Below, in pieces: positions 54,640 to 62,429 of a stretch of DNA of 64,000 nucleotides (positions are counted from its first letter, which is position 1; every line of letters begins with the position of its first letter). This stretch comes from DATNBU01 sp964476185. Its GTDB lineage: Bacteria > Desulfobacterota > Binatia > UBA1149 > CAITLU01. The notes under the pieces were generated by a model. It had not been told where the DNA came from, did not search any database, and saw only the letters and a program-made list of their open reading frames with translations. The stretch is from positions 27,493 through 91,492 of the forward strand of contig CAYYZO010000005.1 of NCBI GenBank assembly GCA_964476185.1. Direction: 5' to 3'. A program made the translations under genes and the position numbers.

Positions 54640-55059
54640 CTACTCGCCGAGGAGGTGGAGGTCGACGCTGCGGCGAAACCGGCCGCGACGGTGTTCGAAG
54701 ACGTAGACGCCCTGCCAGGTGCCGAGTCGCAGGCGACCGTCGCGCAACGGGATCGACAGCTGCGTCGCCGTCAGCGCCGCGCGAATGTGCGCCGGCATGT
54801 CGTCGTCGCCTTCCGCGCTGTGGCGATAGAGCCGACCGTCCTCCGGGACGATGCGCCTCAGGAAATCGTCGAGGTCCGTGCGCACGTCCGGGTCCGCGTT
54901 CTCCTGGATCACGAGCGAAGCCGAGGTGTGACGGATGAAAACGGTCAGCAGACCGTCCTCGACGCCCTCGTCGGCGATCCACGCCTCGATGGGCGCGGTG
55001 ATCTCGTAGAGTCCCGGGCCGCGGGTCTCGACGTCGATCGTCGTGAACGACTGCTGCAA
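54640..55059 (-). CDS. YjbQ/UPF0047 family protein
   Basis: From TTG 55057-55059 the product has 139 residues, the usual family length, and contains IRHTSASLVIQENADPDVRT, EGDDDMPAHIRAALTATQLS and LGTWQGVYVFEHR. These are nearly invariant in YjbQ proteins. E. coli YjbQ has weak thiamine phosphate synthase activity in vitro, but its true role is not established. No ATG lies near the conserved N terminus; an upstream frame to 55185 is possible but non-conserved. Divergent from the Mla-type operon. Confidence 0.88.
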   Translation of the reverse strand: MQQSFTTIDVETRGPGLYEITAPIEAWIADEGVEDGLLTVFIRHTSASLVIQENADPDVRTDLDDFLRRIVPEDGRLYRHSAEGDDDMPAHIRAALTATQLSIPLRDGRLRLGTWQGVYVFEHRRGRFRRSVDLHLLGE

Positions 55060-55178
55060 AGCGCCTGCAGGGTACCCGATTCCGCCGTGCCGCCGTAACG
55101 GCGAGCCCGGGATCGCCGGCGCGAGGGAATGCACTGCCACGACAGCAGGAAACGCAGCTCCCGAACGCTGCGGGCGAC

Positions 55179-55207
55179 TTGCCACGCCGACCCTCGGCCG
55201 ATATCTC
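55179..55207 (+). promoter_or_regulatory. Possible sigma-70 promoter of the Mla-type operon
   Basis: TTGCCA (55179-55184) and TATCTC (55202-55207) are separated by 17 bases and lie 41 bases before the mlaE start. The -35 matches five of six consensus positions, the -10 only three, so the call is tentative. Confidence 0.3.
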
Positions 55208-55247
55208 GGGAGGGACTTCGGTCGGCCCTGCCGCCGGAGTCGCCGTC

Positions 55248-56381
55248 ATGGAAGACGACCGCACCGCGATCGAGGTCACGACCAGCGACGACGCCACCAG
55301 CGTCGTCGCCTTCTCGGGGACCTGGTCGATCCGCAAGTCGCTGCCGGAACCCGAGGAAACCGTCCGCAAGGTCGTCGAAGCCGGCGGCCGTCGCGTGCGC
55401 TTCGAGACCGACGGCCTCGCCGACTGGGACTCCGGGCTGCTCGTGTTCATGATCCGGTTCGAGCACCTCCTCGAGGAACAGGGCGTCGAAGTGAACCGCG
55501 ACGGCCTGCCGGACGGCGTGCGCGGGATGCTCGCGCTGGCCGAGGCGGTGCCCGAACGCGAGGGCGCGCGATCCGCGAAGAAGAAGCAGCCGCTGCTCGT
55601 CCGGGTCGGCGTCTGGGCCGAAGGCGCGTGGGACGCCCATCGCGAAGCCGTCGGGTTCCTCGGCAACTGCGTCGTCGCGTTCGCGAACCTCGCGCGCGGC
55701 CGGGCCCGGATCCGGCGCCAGGACCTCCTCCTGTTCATGCAGGAGGCGAGCGTCGAGGCCCTGCCGATCGTGACGCTGATCAGCTTCCTCGTCGGCACGA
55801 TCCTCGCGTTCGTCGGCGCGGTGCAGCTCGAGCAGTTCGGCGCGGCGATCTACGTCGCGAACCTCGTCGGGATCGCGATGGTGCGCGAGATGGGCGCGAT
55901 GATGACCGGCATCGTGATGGCCGGCCGCACCGGAGCCTCCTACGCGGCGCAGCTCGGCAGCATGAAGGTGAACCAGGAGATCGACGCGCTGGCGACGATG
56001 GGCATCTCGCCCCTCGAGTTCCTCGTGCTGCCGCGCATGATCGCGCTCGCCCTGACGATGCCGCTGCTGTGCCTGTACTCCGACGCGGTCGGGATCCTCG
56101 GGGGAGTCGTGGTCGGCGTGCTCGGGCTCGGGCTCAGCCCCGTCACCTACTACCAGTACACGCAGTGGGCGGTGCAGCTCGACGACCTGTTCGGCGGCGT
56201 CATGAAAGCGTCGGTCTACGGGGTGCTGATCGCGCTGTTCGGCTGCCTGCGCGGCATGCAGTCGGGCAACAGCTCGTCCGCCGTCGGCGAGGCGACGACC
56301 CGCGCGGTCGTCAGCAGCATCGTGGCGATCATCTCGGCCTGCGGAATCTTCGCGGTGGTGTTCTATGTCCTCGGGATCTGA
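55248..56381 (+). CDS. mlaE: MlaE-type phospholipid ABC transporter permease with N-terminal STAS-like domain
   Basis: Inner-membrane subunit of an MCE-type lipid transporter. The 377-residue product has a cytosolic STAS-like head (about 1-105: DDATSVVAFSGTWSIRKSLP, DSGLLVFMIRFEHLLEEQGV), then an MlaE domain with PIVTLISFLVGTILAFVGAV, REMGAMMTGIVMAGRTGASY, AAQLGSMKVNQEIDALATMG and a C-terminal SAVGEATTRAVVSS. In E. coli the STAS part is a separate protein (MlaB); here it is fused. It overlaps mlaF by 17 bases. Confidence 0.92.
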   Translation: MEDDRTAIEVTTSDDATSVVAFSGTWSIRKSLPEPEETVRKVVEAGGRRVRFETDGLADWDSGLLVFMIRFEHLLEEQGVEVNRDGLPDGVRGMLALAEAVPEREGARSAKKKQPLLVRVGVWAEGAWDAHREAVGFLGNCVVAFANLARGRARIRRQDLLLFMQEASVEALPIVTLISFLVGTILAFVGAVQLEQFGAAIYVANLVGIAMVREMGAMMTGIVMAGRTGASYAAQLGSMKVNQEIDALATMGISPLEFLVLPRMIALALTMPLLCLYSDAVGILGGVVVGVLGLGLSPVTYYQYTQWAVQLDDLFGGVMKASVYGVLIALFGCLRGMQSGNSSSAVGEATTRAVVSSIVAIISACGIFAVVFYVLGI

Positions 56382-57213
56382 CCGAGCCCGTGCGCCCGGC
56401 CCCGTCGGGAAGGGCCCCGAGGCCCCGCCGAAGGACGCGGATGCCCGCATCACGGTTCGCGACCTGACGATGGCCTTCGGCGACTTCGTGCTGATGCGCG
56501 ACCTCGACTTCACGGTCCGCCGCGGCGACGTGTTCATCATCATGGGCGGAAGCGGATCGGGGAAGAGCACGCTGCTCAAGCACATGATCGGGCTGATCGA
56601 ACCCGCCAAGGGCGAGATCTTCTACGGCTCGGAGACGTTCACGCACGCGACGCCGAAGGCCCGCGAGAAGATGTTGCGCAGCTTCGGGGTGCTCTTCCAG
56701 ACCGGTGGGCTGTGGAGCTCGATGACGCTGGCCGAGAACGTCTCGCTGCCGCTGGAGCAGTTCACCACGCTGCCCCCGTCGCGGATCCGGGAACTCGCCG
56801 AGCTCAAGCTCGCCCTGGTGGGACTCGCCGGTTTCGAGGACTACTATCCGTCGCAGATCAGCGGCGGCATGCAGCGGCGCGCCGGCCTCGCCCGTGCGAT
56901 GGCGCTCGACCCGGACCTGCTGTTCTTCGACGAGCCGTCGGCGGGACTCGACCCGATCACGTCGCGACTGCTCGACGACCTGATCCTCGAGTTGCGATCG
57001 AGCCTCGGCGCGACCATCGTCGTGGTCACGCACGAACTGAACAGCATTTTCACGATCGGAAACAACAGCGTGTTCCTCGACACCGACACCCGAACGATCC
57101 TCGCCCAGGGCGACCCCCGCGAGCTTCGCGACTCGCACCCCGACCCGAAAGTGCGAAGGTTCCTGACGCGCGGAAGCGCGGCGGAGGAGGAAGGCCATGT
57201 CGAAACGAAGTAA
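56365..57213 (+). CDS. mlaF: MlaF-type lipid transport ATPase
   Basis: ATP-binding subunit. The 282-residue product has Walker A GGSGSGKST, Q-loop FQTGGLW, signature QISGGMQRRAGLARA, Walker B LLFFDEPSAGLDP and H-loop VVTHEL. FQTGGLWSSMTLAENV and QRRAGLARAMALDP are typical of MlaF/MKL. The charged, proline-rich N-terminal 25 residues are extra. It overlaps mlaE and mlaD (17 bases each), a tight operon that ensures coupled synthesis. Transport direction is not predictable. Confidence 0.93.
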   Translation: MSSGSDRARAPGPVGKGPEAPPKDADARITVRDLTMAFGDFVLMRDLDFTVRRGDVFIIMGGSGSGKSTLLKHMIGLIEPAKGEIFYGSETFTHATPKAREKMLRSFGVLFQTGGLWSSMTLAENVSLPLEQFTTLPPSRIRELAELKLALVGLAGFEDYYPSQISGGMQRRAGLARAMALDPDLLFFDEPSAGLDPITSRLLDDLILELRSSLGATIVVVTHELNSIFTIGNNSVFLDTDTRTILAQGDPRELRDSHPDPKVRRFLTRGSAAEEEGHVETK

Positions 57214-58168
57214 CCCCGCGCTGATCGGCGGCTTCGTGATCGGCGCCGTCACGCTCGGGATCGTCGGCGTGATGGTCTTCGGGTCGGGCCGCTTCTTCCG
57301 CGAGACGTACAAGTACATCCTTTACTTCGAGAGCGACGTCAGCGGGCTCTCCGAGGGAGCGAACGTCAAGCTGAAGGGCGTCAAGATCGGCACCGTCGAC
57401 CAGGTCCTGCTCGGCGTCGGCGGGATGGCCGCCCTCTCGGGCAACCGCGAGAAGTTCTTCGTCCCGGTGATCATCGAACTCGACGCCGACAAGACCGCGA
57501 GCCTCGGCGCCACCGCCAAGCCCGACCCGAAGACCATCGAGAGCCTGGTGCAGCGGGGCCTGCGCGCGCAGCTCGCGTCCGAGAGCTTCGTCACCGGCGT
57601 CCTGTACGTGAAACTCGACCTGTTCCCCGGCACGCGCGGCCTGCGCCTCGGCCAGGAGATGGGCGCGCCGCACCCGGAGATCCCCACGCTGCCCACGCAG
57701 CTCGAGGAAGTCGTCGTCAAGGCCGCGCAGTTCTTCGCCGACCTGCAGCGCATCGACGTCTTCGGCGTGGCGGAGGAAGCCAAGGCGACGCTGACCGCCG
57801 CTCGCGAGGTGCTGAACTCGCAGGGGCTTCGCGACGCGCTCGCCCACCTCGACGACACGATGACCGCGATCGACTCGACGCTCGAGAGCCTGCGCGCGAC
57901 GTCGGACACCACGCGGGCCGCGCTCGAACCGCTGCGCCGCGACCTCGATCCCGCGATCGCCGACCTCCGCGCGACACTCTCGGAGCTCCGAAAGGCCGCC
58001 GGCGGCGCGAGCACCGTGCTGCAGCCCGACTCGCCGCTCGTCGTCGCGCTCGAACGCACGCTCGACGACGTCTCGGACGCCGCGAACTCCATGAAAGACC
58101 TCGCGCTGATGCTCGAGCGGCACCCCGACGCGCTGATCCGCGGAGTCGGCCCGCGACGAACCGACTGA
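57197..58168 (+). CDS. mlaD: MlaD-type MCE-domain lipid-binding protein
   Basis: The 323-residue protein has one N-terminal membrane helix (ALIGGFVIGAVTLGIVGVMV), then an MCE domain (about 37-145: YILYFESDVSGLSEGANVKL, KGVKIGTVDQVLL, QLASESFVTGVLYVKLDL). A long helical C-terminal segment with RATSDTTRAALEPLRRDLDP and repeated amphipathic heptads could form a periplasm-spanning extension. It is longer than E. coli MlaD (183 residues) and closer to PqiB/LetB-like tunnels in spirit, though with a single MCE domain. Its partner is the lipoprotein downstream. Confidence 0.9.
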   Translation: MSKRSNPALIGGFVIGAVTLGIVGVMVFGSGRFFRETYKYILYFESDVSGLSEGANVKLKGVKIGTVDQVLLGVGGMAALSGNREKFFVPVIIELDADKTASLGATAKPDPKTIESLVQRGLRAQLASESFVTGVLYVKLDLFPGTRGLRLGQEMGAPHPEIPTLPTQLEEVVVKAAQFFADLQRIDVFGVAEEAKATLTAAREVLNSQGLRDALAHLDDTMTAIDSTLESLRATSDTTRAALEPLRRDLDPAIADLRATLSELRKAAGGASTVLQPDSPLVVALERTLDDVSDAANSMKDLALMLERHPDALIRGVGPRRTD

Positions 58169-58187
58169 CCGACCGCCAGGAGGAACC

Positions 58188-58826
58188 ATGCGAACGCTCG
58201 TCCGTCCCCATCGCCACGCCCGCATGGCCGTCGTCGCTGGCCTCGCCGTCGCACTCGCCGGATGCGCGCTCCTGCGACCGGCGCCCGACGAATCGCGCTA
58301 CTTCGCGCTCCCGTCGACGGCCACCTCCACGACCGATCCGGTCCAGGCGCGACCCGACCTGCACTTCGGGCTCGGCCCCGTCCAGGTTCCGGAGTACCTC
58401 GACACACAGTCGATCGTGATGAGCGGAACCGGCGGCGCCATCGAGTACGTCCCGCACGCGTTCTGGGCCGAACCGGTCGCGAAGGGCTTCGAACGGGCGC
58501 TGCGCTACCGGATCTCCGCGCGGCTCGGGACTTCCCATGCCGTCGCGTTTCCTTGGTACGCGACGACGCGCGTCGACTGGAAGGTCCCGATCGACGTTCT
58601 CCGCTTCGAGGCGACGACCGACGGTCGCGCGGTGCTGGTCGCGCGCTGGAGCGTCGGGCGAACGAGCGACGGGAGACTCGTCGCCGGCGACCAGTTCAGC
58701 TGCGACGAGACGGCCGGCACGGACGCGGCCGCGCTCGTCGACGCGCTGAGCCGCTGCCTCGACCGCCTCGCCGGTGAAGTCGCGACCGCGCTCGCCGCCA
58801 CGCCGCCCGTTCCCGCCGCGCGCTGA
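58188..58826 (+). CDS. PqiC-like ABC-type auxiliary lipoprotein
   Basis: The 212-residue protein has a lipoprotein signal ending VALAGC26, then SRYFALPSTATS, LGPVQVPEYLDTQSIVMSG and FWAEPVAKGFERALRYRISA, the DUF330/PqiC-type signature of outer-membrane lipoproteins that accompany MCE transporters. A C-terminal ALSRCLDRLAGEVATAL is also conserved in this family. CAGGAGG precedes the ATG, 19 bases after mlaD. It would tether the MCE protein to the outer membrane. Confidence 0.87.
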   Translation: MRTLVRPHRHARMAVVAGLAVALAGCALLRPAPDESRYFALPSTATSTTDPVQARPDLHFGLGPVQVPEYLDTQSIVMSGTGGAIEYVPHAFWAEPVAKGFERALRYRISARLGTSHAVAFPWYATTRVDWKVPIDVLRFEATTDGRAVLVARWSVGRTSDGRLVAGDQFSCDETAGTDAAALVDALSRCLDRLAGEVATALAATPPVPAAR

Positions 58827-58905
58827 AGCCCCGACATGCGGGCGGCGCGTGGCCGGGGTGACACCGACCGCCCGACCGGCTAAGAGGAGCGGCGGAGGAA
58901 CGACC

Positions 58906-59325
58906 ATGTCGCGGGAACTCGAGGAAGGCACGGAAGTCCGCCTGGACTTCGCGAAGCTCAGGAAGATCGGCGAGCGCGAGCAGCACGTGGTGCCGGTCGT
59001 GCTGCAGCACGCCGACACGAAGGACGTGCTCTACCTCGGCTATGCGAACGACCTGGCGCTCGCCGAGACGCTGAAGACCCGGCGTGCGGTGCTCTGGTCC
59101 ACGTCTCGCAACGAGCTCTGGCGCAAGGGCGAGACCTCCGGCGACGTGCTCGAGCTCGTCGACGTGCGCATCAACTGCGAACAGAACTCGCTGCTGTACC
59201 TGGTGCGCCCCGTCAGGAAGGGCTGCTGCCACACGAAGGACGCCGGCGGCAACACGCGCGAGACGTGCTACTACCGCCGCCTCGAATCCACCGGGGTCGC
59301 CGGGTTCCTCGACGGCATGCGCTGA
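58906..59325 (+). CDS. hisI: HisI-like protein lacking the usual magnesium ligands
   Basis: Phosphoribosyl-AMP cyclohydrolase fold (histidine biosynthesis in canonical members). The 139-residue product has VVPVVLQHADTKDVLYLGYA, TRRAVLWSTSRNELWRKGET and SGDVLELVDVRINCEQNSLL, plus C107/C108-H109 and C121. The zinc cysteines are retained (C91, C107 or C108, C121), but the DxCDxD-type magnesium ligands (D-C-D-x-D) read N90-C91-E92-Q93-N94. There is also one extra residue before the second cysteine. Either a divergent cyclohydrolase or a repurposed homologue. GGAGG precedes the ATG. No other his gene is nearby; it is 7 bases before the molybdopterin enzyme, with which it is probably co-transcribed. 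Confidence 0.85.
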   Translation: MSRELEEGTEVRLDFAKLRKIGEREQHVVPVVLQHADTKDVLYLGYANDLALAETLKTRRAVLWSTSRNELWRKGETSGDVLELVDVRINCEQNSLLYLVRPVRKGCCHTKDAGGNTRETCYYRRLESTGVAGFLDGMR

Positions 59326-59332
59326 GGGTTCC

Positions 59333-61540
59333 ATGAAAGAGACTCACCAGACGTTCTGCCGGATCTGCGAAGCCCTGTGCGGCCTCGAAGCGGACGTCGA
59401 GGACGGCCGCGTCGTCGAGATCCGGCCCGACGCGGCCCACGTCGCCACCGGCGGCTTCGCCTGCGCGAAGGGACTCAAGCAGCACCGGATGTACGATTCG
59501 CCCGACCGGCTGAAGTACCCCTCCAAGCGCATCGGCGACCGCTGGCAGCGCATCTCCTGGGAACAGGCGAACCACGAGATCGGCGAGAAGGTGAAGGCGA
59601 TCCGCGCCGACACCGGCCCCGACTCGATCGCGATGTACGTCGGCACCGCGGCCGGCTTCGGCGTGCTGCACCCGGTCTTCGCGCAGGGCTTCATGAAGGG
59701 GCTCGGCAGCAAGAGCATGTACTCGTCGGCCACGCAGGACTGCGCGAACAAGTTCGCGGTCGCGCGCCAGGTCTACGGGTTCCCGTTCACGCAGCCGTTC
59801 CCGGACCTCGAGCACACGAACTGCCTGATCATCACCGGCGCGAACCCGGTGATCTCGAAATGGAGCTTCCTGCAGGTCTCCAACCCGATCCAGCGGCTGC
59901 GCGGCATCGAGGCGCGAGGCGCGAAGATCTACGTCGTCGACCCTCGCGAGACCGAGACGGCGAAGGTCGCCGGCGAGCACGTCTTCATCCGTCCCGGCAC
60001 CGACGTGTTCTTCTTCCTCGCGTTCCTGCGCGAGCTCGTCCGGACCGGAGGCGTCGACCGCGACCGGGTCGCCCGGCACATGCGGGGGTTCGACGAACTC
60101 GAGAAGCTCGCCGAGCCCTGGACGCCCGAACGCACCGCCGAGGTCACGAAGATCCCCCCGGAGAAGCTGCGCGAGATGGTCGCCTCGTATCGCGAGGCCG
60201 ACGGCGCGGCGATGTACTGCTCGACCGGCGTCAACATGGGCGGCAACGGCTCGCTCGCGTTCTGGATCCAGGAATGCATCAACGCCGTCTCCGGCAACCT
60301 CGACCGGCGGGGCGGCACGCTGGTCGGCATGGGCGTCACCGACTTCATCGCGTTCGGCAAGAAGACCGGGACGCTGCTGTCGGACAACGTCTCGCGCGTC
60401 GGCGGCTTCCGCTCGACGAACGACGCGTTCCCGGGCGGCATCCTCGCCGACGAGATCCTGACCCCGGGGCACGGGCAGGTGCGCGCGCTGTTCGTCACCG
60501 GCGGCAACCCGCTGCTGACGATGGCCAACGGCGGGCGGCTGCGCGAGGCGTTCGAGAAACTCGAGCTGCTCGTCACGCTCGACATCTTCCGGACGGAGAC
60601 GGGCTCGATCGCGCACTACAACCTGCCGTGCACGTCGCCGCTGCAGCGGCCCGACCTGCCGTTCATCTTCCCGCTGATGCTCGGGCTGCAGTCCAGGCCG
60701 TACCTGCAGGCGACCGATCGCCTGCTCGCCCCCGAGGGCGAGCAGCGCGACGAGGCCACGATCTACCTCGACCTCGCGCGCGCGTGCGGCGTCTCGCTGT
60801 TCGGCTCGACCCCGGTGCAGGTCGCGCTCGAGCTCGCGAAGAAGGCGCACTCGCTGCGCCACTCCGCCGAGCAGCCGGCGGTGCCGCAGAAGGCGCTGCT
60901 GTCGGGCATCCTGCGCGCGACGAAGCAGGGCAGCTTCCCGAAGCTCCTGGCCGAACCGCACGGCCGTCCGCGCCCGGACCACGAGCCCGGCACGTTCCTC
61001 GGCAAGCGCGTGATCACCGAGGACGCGCGCGTCGACCTCGCGCCGCGCGTGCTGGTCGAACAGGCCGCGCGGCTCGAGGACGAGTTCGAACGCGCGCGCG
61101 CCGAGTCCGGCAAGCTGAAGCTCATCACGCGCCGCGCGGTCACGACGCACAATTCGTGGACCCACAACCTCGAGGAGTTCGTCGAGGCCGACCGCGTGAC
61201 GAACTACCTCTACATGCACCCGGCCGACGCCTCGGCGGCAGGGCTCTCCGACGGCGCGCTCGCCGACGTCTCGACCGACACCGCGACCGTGCGCGTTCCG
61301 GTCAAGCTGCTGCCGCAGCTGATGCCGGGGACCGTCGCGCTGCCGCACGGCTGGGGCCACCAGGCCGCCACCGGGCTCAGCGTCGCGAACAAGACGCGCG
61401 GCGTGAACGTGAACCTGCTGTCGCCGGACGGCCCGGACCGCATCGAAAGGGTCTCGGGCATGGCGCACCTGACGGGCTTCGTCGTCGACGTCCGGCCGGC
61501 CGCCGGCGAGCAGGCGCACGACTGGTCCGGCCTCGGCTGA
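59333..61540 (+). CDS. Molybdopterin oxidoreductase (DMSO reductase superfamily)
   Basis: The 735-residue enzyme has an N-terminal [4Fe-4S] ligand set C9-xx-C12-xxx-C16 and C44 (FCRICEALCGLEA, GGFACAKG). A cysteine C137 in SSATQDCANKFAVAR lies where the molybdenum or tungsten ligand is expected. NCLIITGANPVISKW, LFVTGGNPLLTMANGG and the C-terminal molydopterin-binding domain with VTTHNSWTHNLEEF and LPHGWGHQAATGLSVAN complete the family pattern. No twin-arginine signal, so it is probably cytosolic. No electron-transfer or membrane subunits are adjacent, so the substrate and partner are unknown. Confidence 0.9.
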   Translation: MKETHQTFCRICEALCGLEADVEDGRVVEIRPDAAHVATGGFACAKGLKQHRMYDSPDRLKYPSKRIGDRWQRISWEQANHEIGEKVKAIRADTGPDSIAMYVGTAAGFGVLHPVFAQGFMKGLGSKSMYSSATQDCANKFAVARQVYGFPFTQPFPDLEHTNCLIITGANPVISKWSFLQVSNPIQRLRGIEARGAKIYVVDPRETETAKVAGEHVFIRPGTDVFFFLAFLRELVRTGGVDRDRVARHMRGFDELEKLAEPWTPERTAEVTKIPPEKLREMVASYREADGAAMYCSTGVNMGGNGSLAFWIQECINAVSGNLDRRGGTLVGMGVTDFIAFGKKTGTLLSDNVSRVGGFRSTNDAFPGGILADEILTPGHGQVRALFVTGGNPLLTMANGGRLREAFEKLELLVTLDIFRTETGSIAHYNLPCTSPLQRPDLPFIFPLMLGLQSRPYLQATDRLLAPEGEQRDEATIYLDLARACGVSLFGSTPVQVALELAKKAHSLRHSAEQPAVPQKALLSGILRATKQGSFPKLLAEPHGRPRPDHEPGTFLGKRVITEDARVDLAPRVLVEQAARLEDEFERARAESGKLKLITRRAVTTHNSWTHNLEEFVEADRVTNYLYMHPADASAAGLSDGALADVSTDTATVRVPVKLLPQLMPGTVALPHGWGHQAATGLSVANKTRGVNVNLLSPDGPDRIERVSGMAHLTGFVVDVRPAAGEQAHDWSGLG

Positions 61541-61627
61541 CCGGAGGCGCCCGGCCTCCCGTTGCGCGAGCACCGCGGGGCACCGCCGCGCGGACGCCAC
61601 TTCTCCTGGCCCGGACTGCCGGCTCGA

Positions 61628-62428
61628 TCAGGCCGGGGCTTTCGTCTCCGGGAGCGGAGCTTGCGCCTTCGCGCGCCCGCCGATCGCGTCGAGGAACGGC
61701 GTGATCAGGTCGATCGGGAGCGGGAACACGATCGTCGAGTTCTTGTCGGCTCCGAGCACCGTCAGCGTCTCGAGGTAACGCAGCTGCAGCGCCTGCGGCT
61801 GGCGCGACAGGATCTCCGCCGCGCCGGCGAGCTTCTCGGCGGCCTGCATCTCGCCTTCGGCGTGGATCACTTTCGCGCGCCGCTCGCGCTCCGCTTCCGC
61901 CTGCCGCGCGATCGCCCGGACCATCGTCGGGTCGATGTCGACGTGCTTGATCTCCACGCTCGTCACCTTGATGCCCCACGCGTCGGTCGCCGAGTCGAGG
62001 ATCCGCTGGATGTCGGTGTTCAGCTTGTCACGTTCGGCGAGCATCTCGTCGAGCTCGTGCTTCCCGAGCACCGACCGCAGCGTCGTCTGGGCGAGCTGGG
62101 AGGTCGCCGAGAAGAAGTCCTCGACCTGGATGATCGCGCGCTCCGGGTCGACCACTCGGAAATAGAGCACCGCGTTCACCTTCACCGACACGTTGTCGCG
62201 CGAGATCACGTCCTGCGGCGGCACGTCGAAGACCAGCGTGCGAAGGTCCACCCGCACCATCTGCTGGATCACGGGGAGGACCAGGACGAGGCCCGGCCCC
62301 TTGACCCTCCAGAAGCGGCCGAGCTGGAACACCACGCCGCGCTCGTACTCCCGCAGGATGCGGAACGAAGAGGCGACCAGGAAGGCCAGCGCGAGTGCGA
62401 TCATCGGGAACAGCGTCAATCCATCCAT
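61628..62428 (-). CDS. Slipin (stomatin/SPFH-domain) membrane protein
   Basis: The 266-residue protein has an N-terminal hydrophobic hairpin (LTLFPMIALALAFLVASSFR) and then an SPFH domain: LREYERGVVFQLGRFWRVKG, GLVLVLPVIQQMVRVDLRTL, VKVNAVLYFRVVDPERAI, LRSVLGKHELDEMLAERDKL and IKHVDIDPTMVRAIARQAEA, followed by a helical region rich in AERERRAKVIHAEGE. This is the slipin group. It begins two bases after the NfeD stop, with GGAGC within that gene's end, and the pair is a known conserved operon. Confidence 0.93.
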   Translation of the reverse strand: MDGLTLFPMIALALAFLVASSFRILREYERGVVFQLGRFWRVKGPGLVLVLPVIQQMVRVDLRTLVFDVPPQDVISRDNVSVKVNAVLYFRVVDPERAIIQVEDFFSATSQLAQTTLRSVLGKHELDEMLAERDKLNTDIQRILDSATDAWGIKVTSVEIKHVDIDPTMVRAIARQAEAERERRAKVIHAEGEMQAAEKLAGAAEILSRQPQALQLRYLETLTVLGADKNSTIVFPLPIDLITPFLDAIGGRAKAQAPLPETKAPA

Positions 62429-62429
62429 G

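Noticed and set aside
59213..61600. 795-codon minus-strand frame opposite the molybdopterin gene
   Set aside because: Composition dominated by Arg, Ala and Asp with no domain; a shadow.
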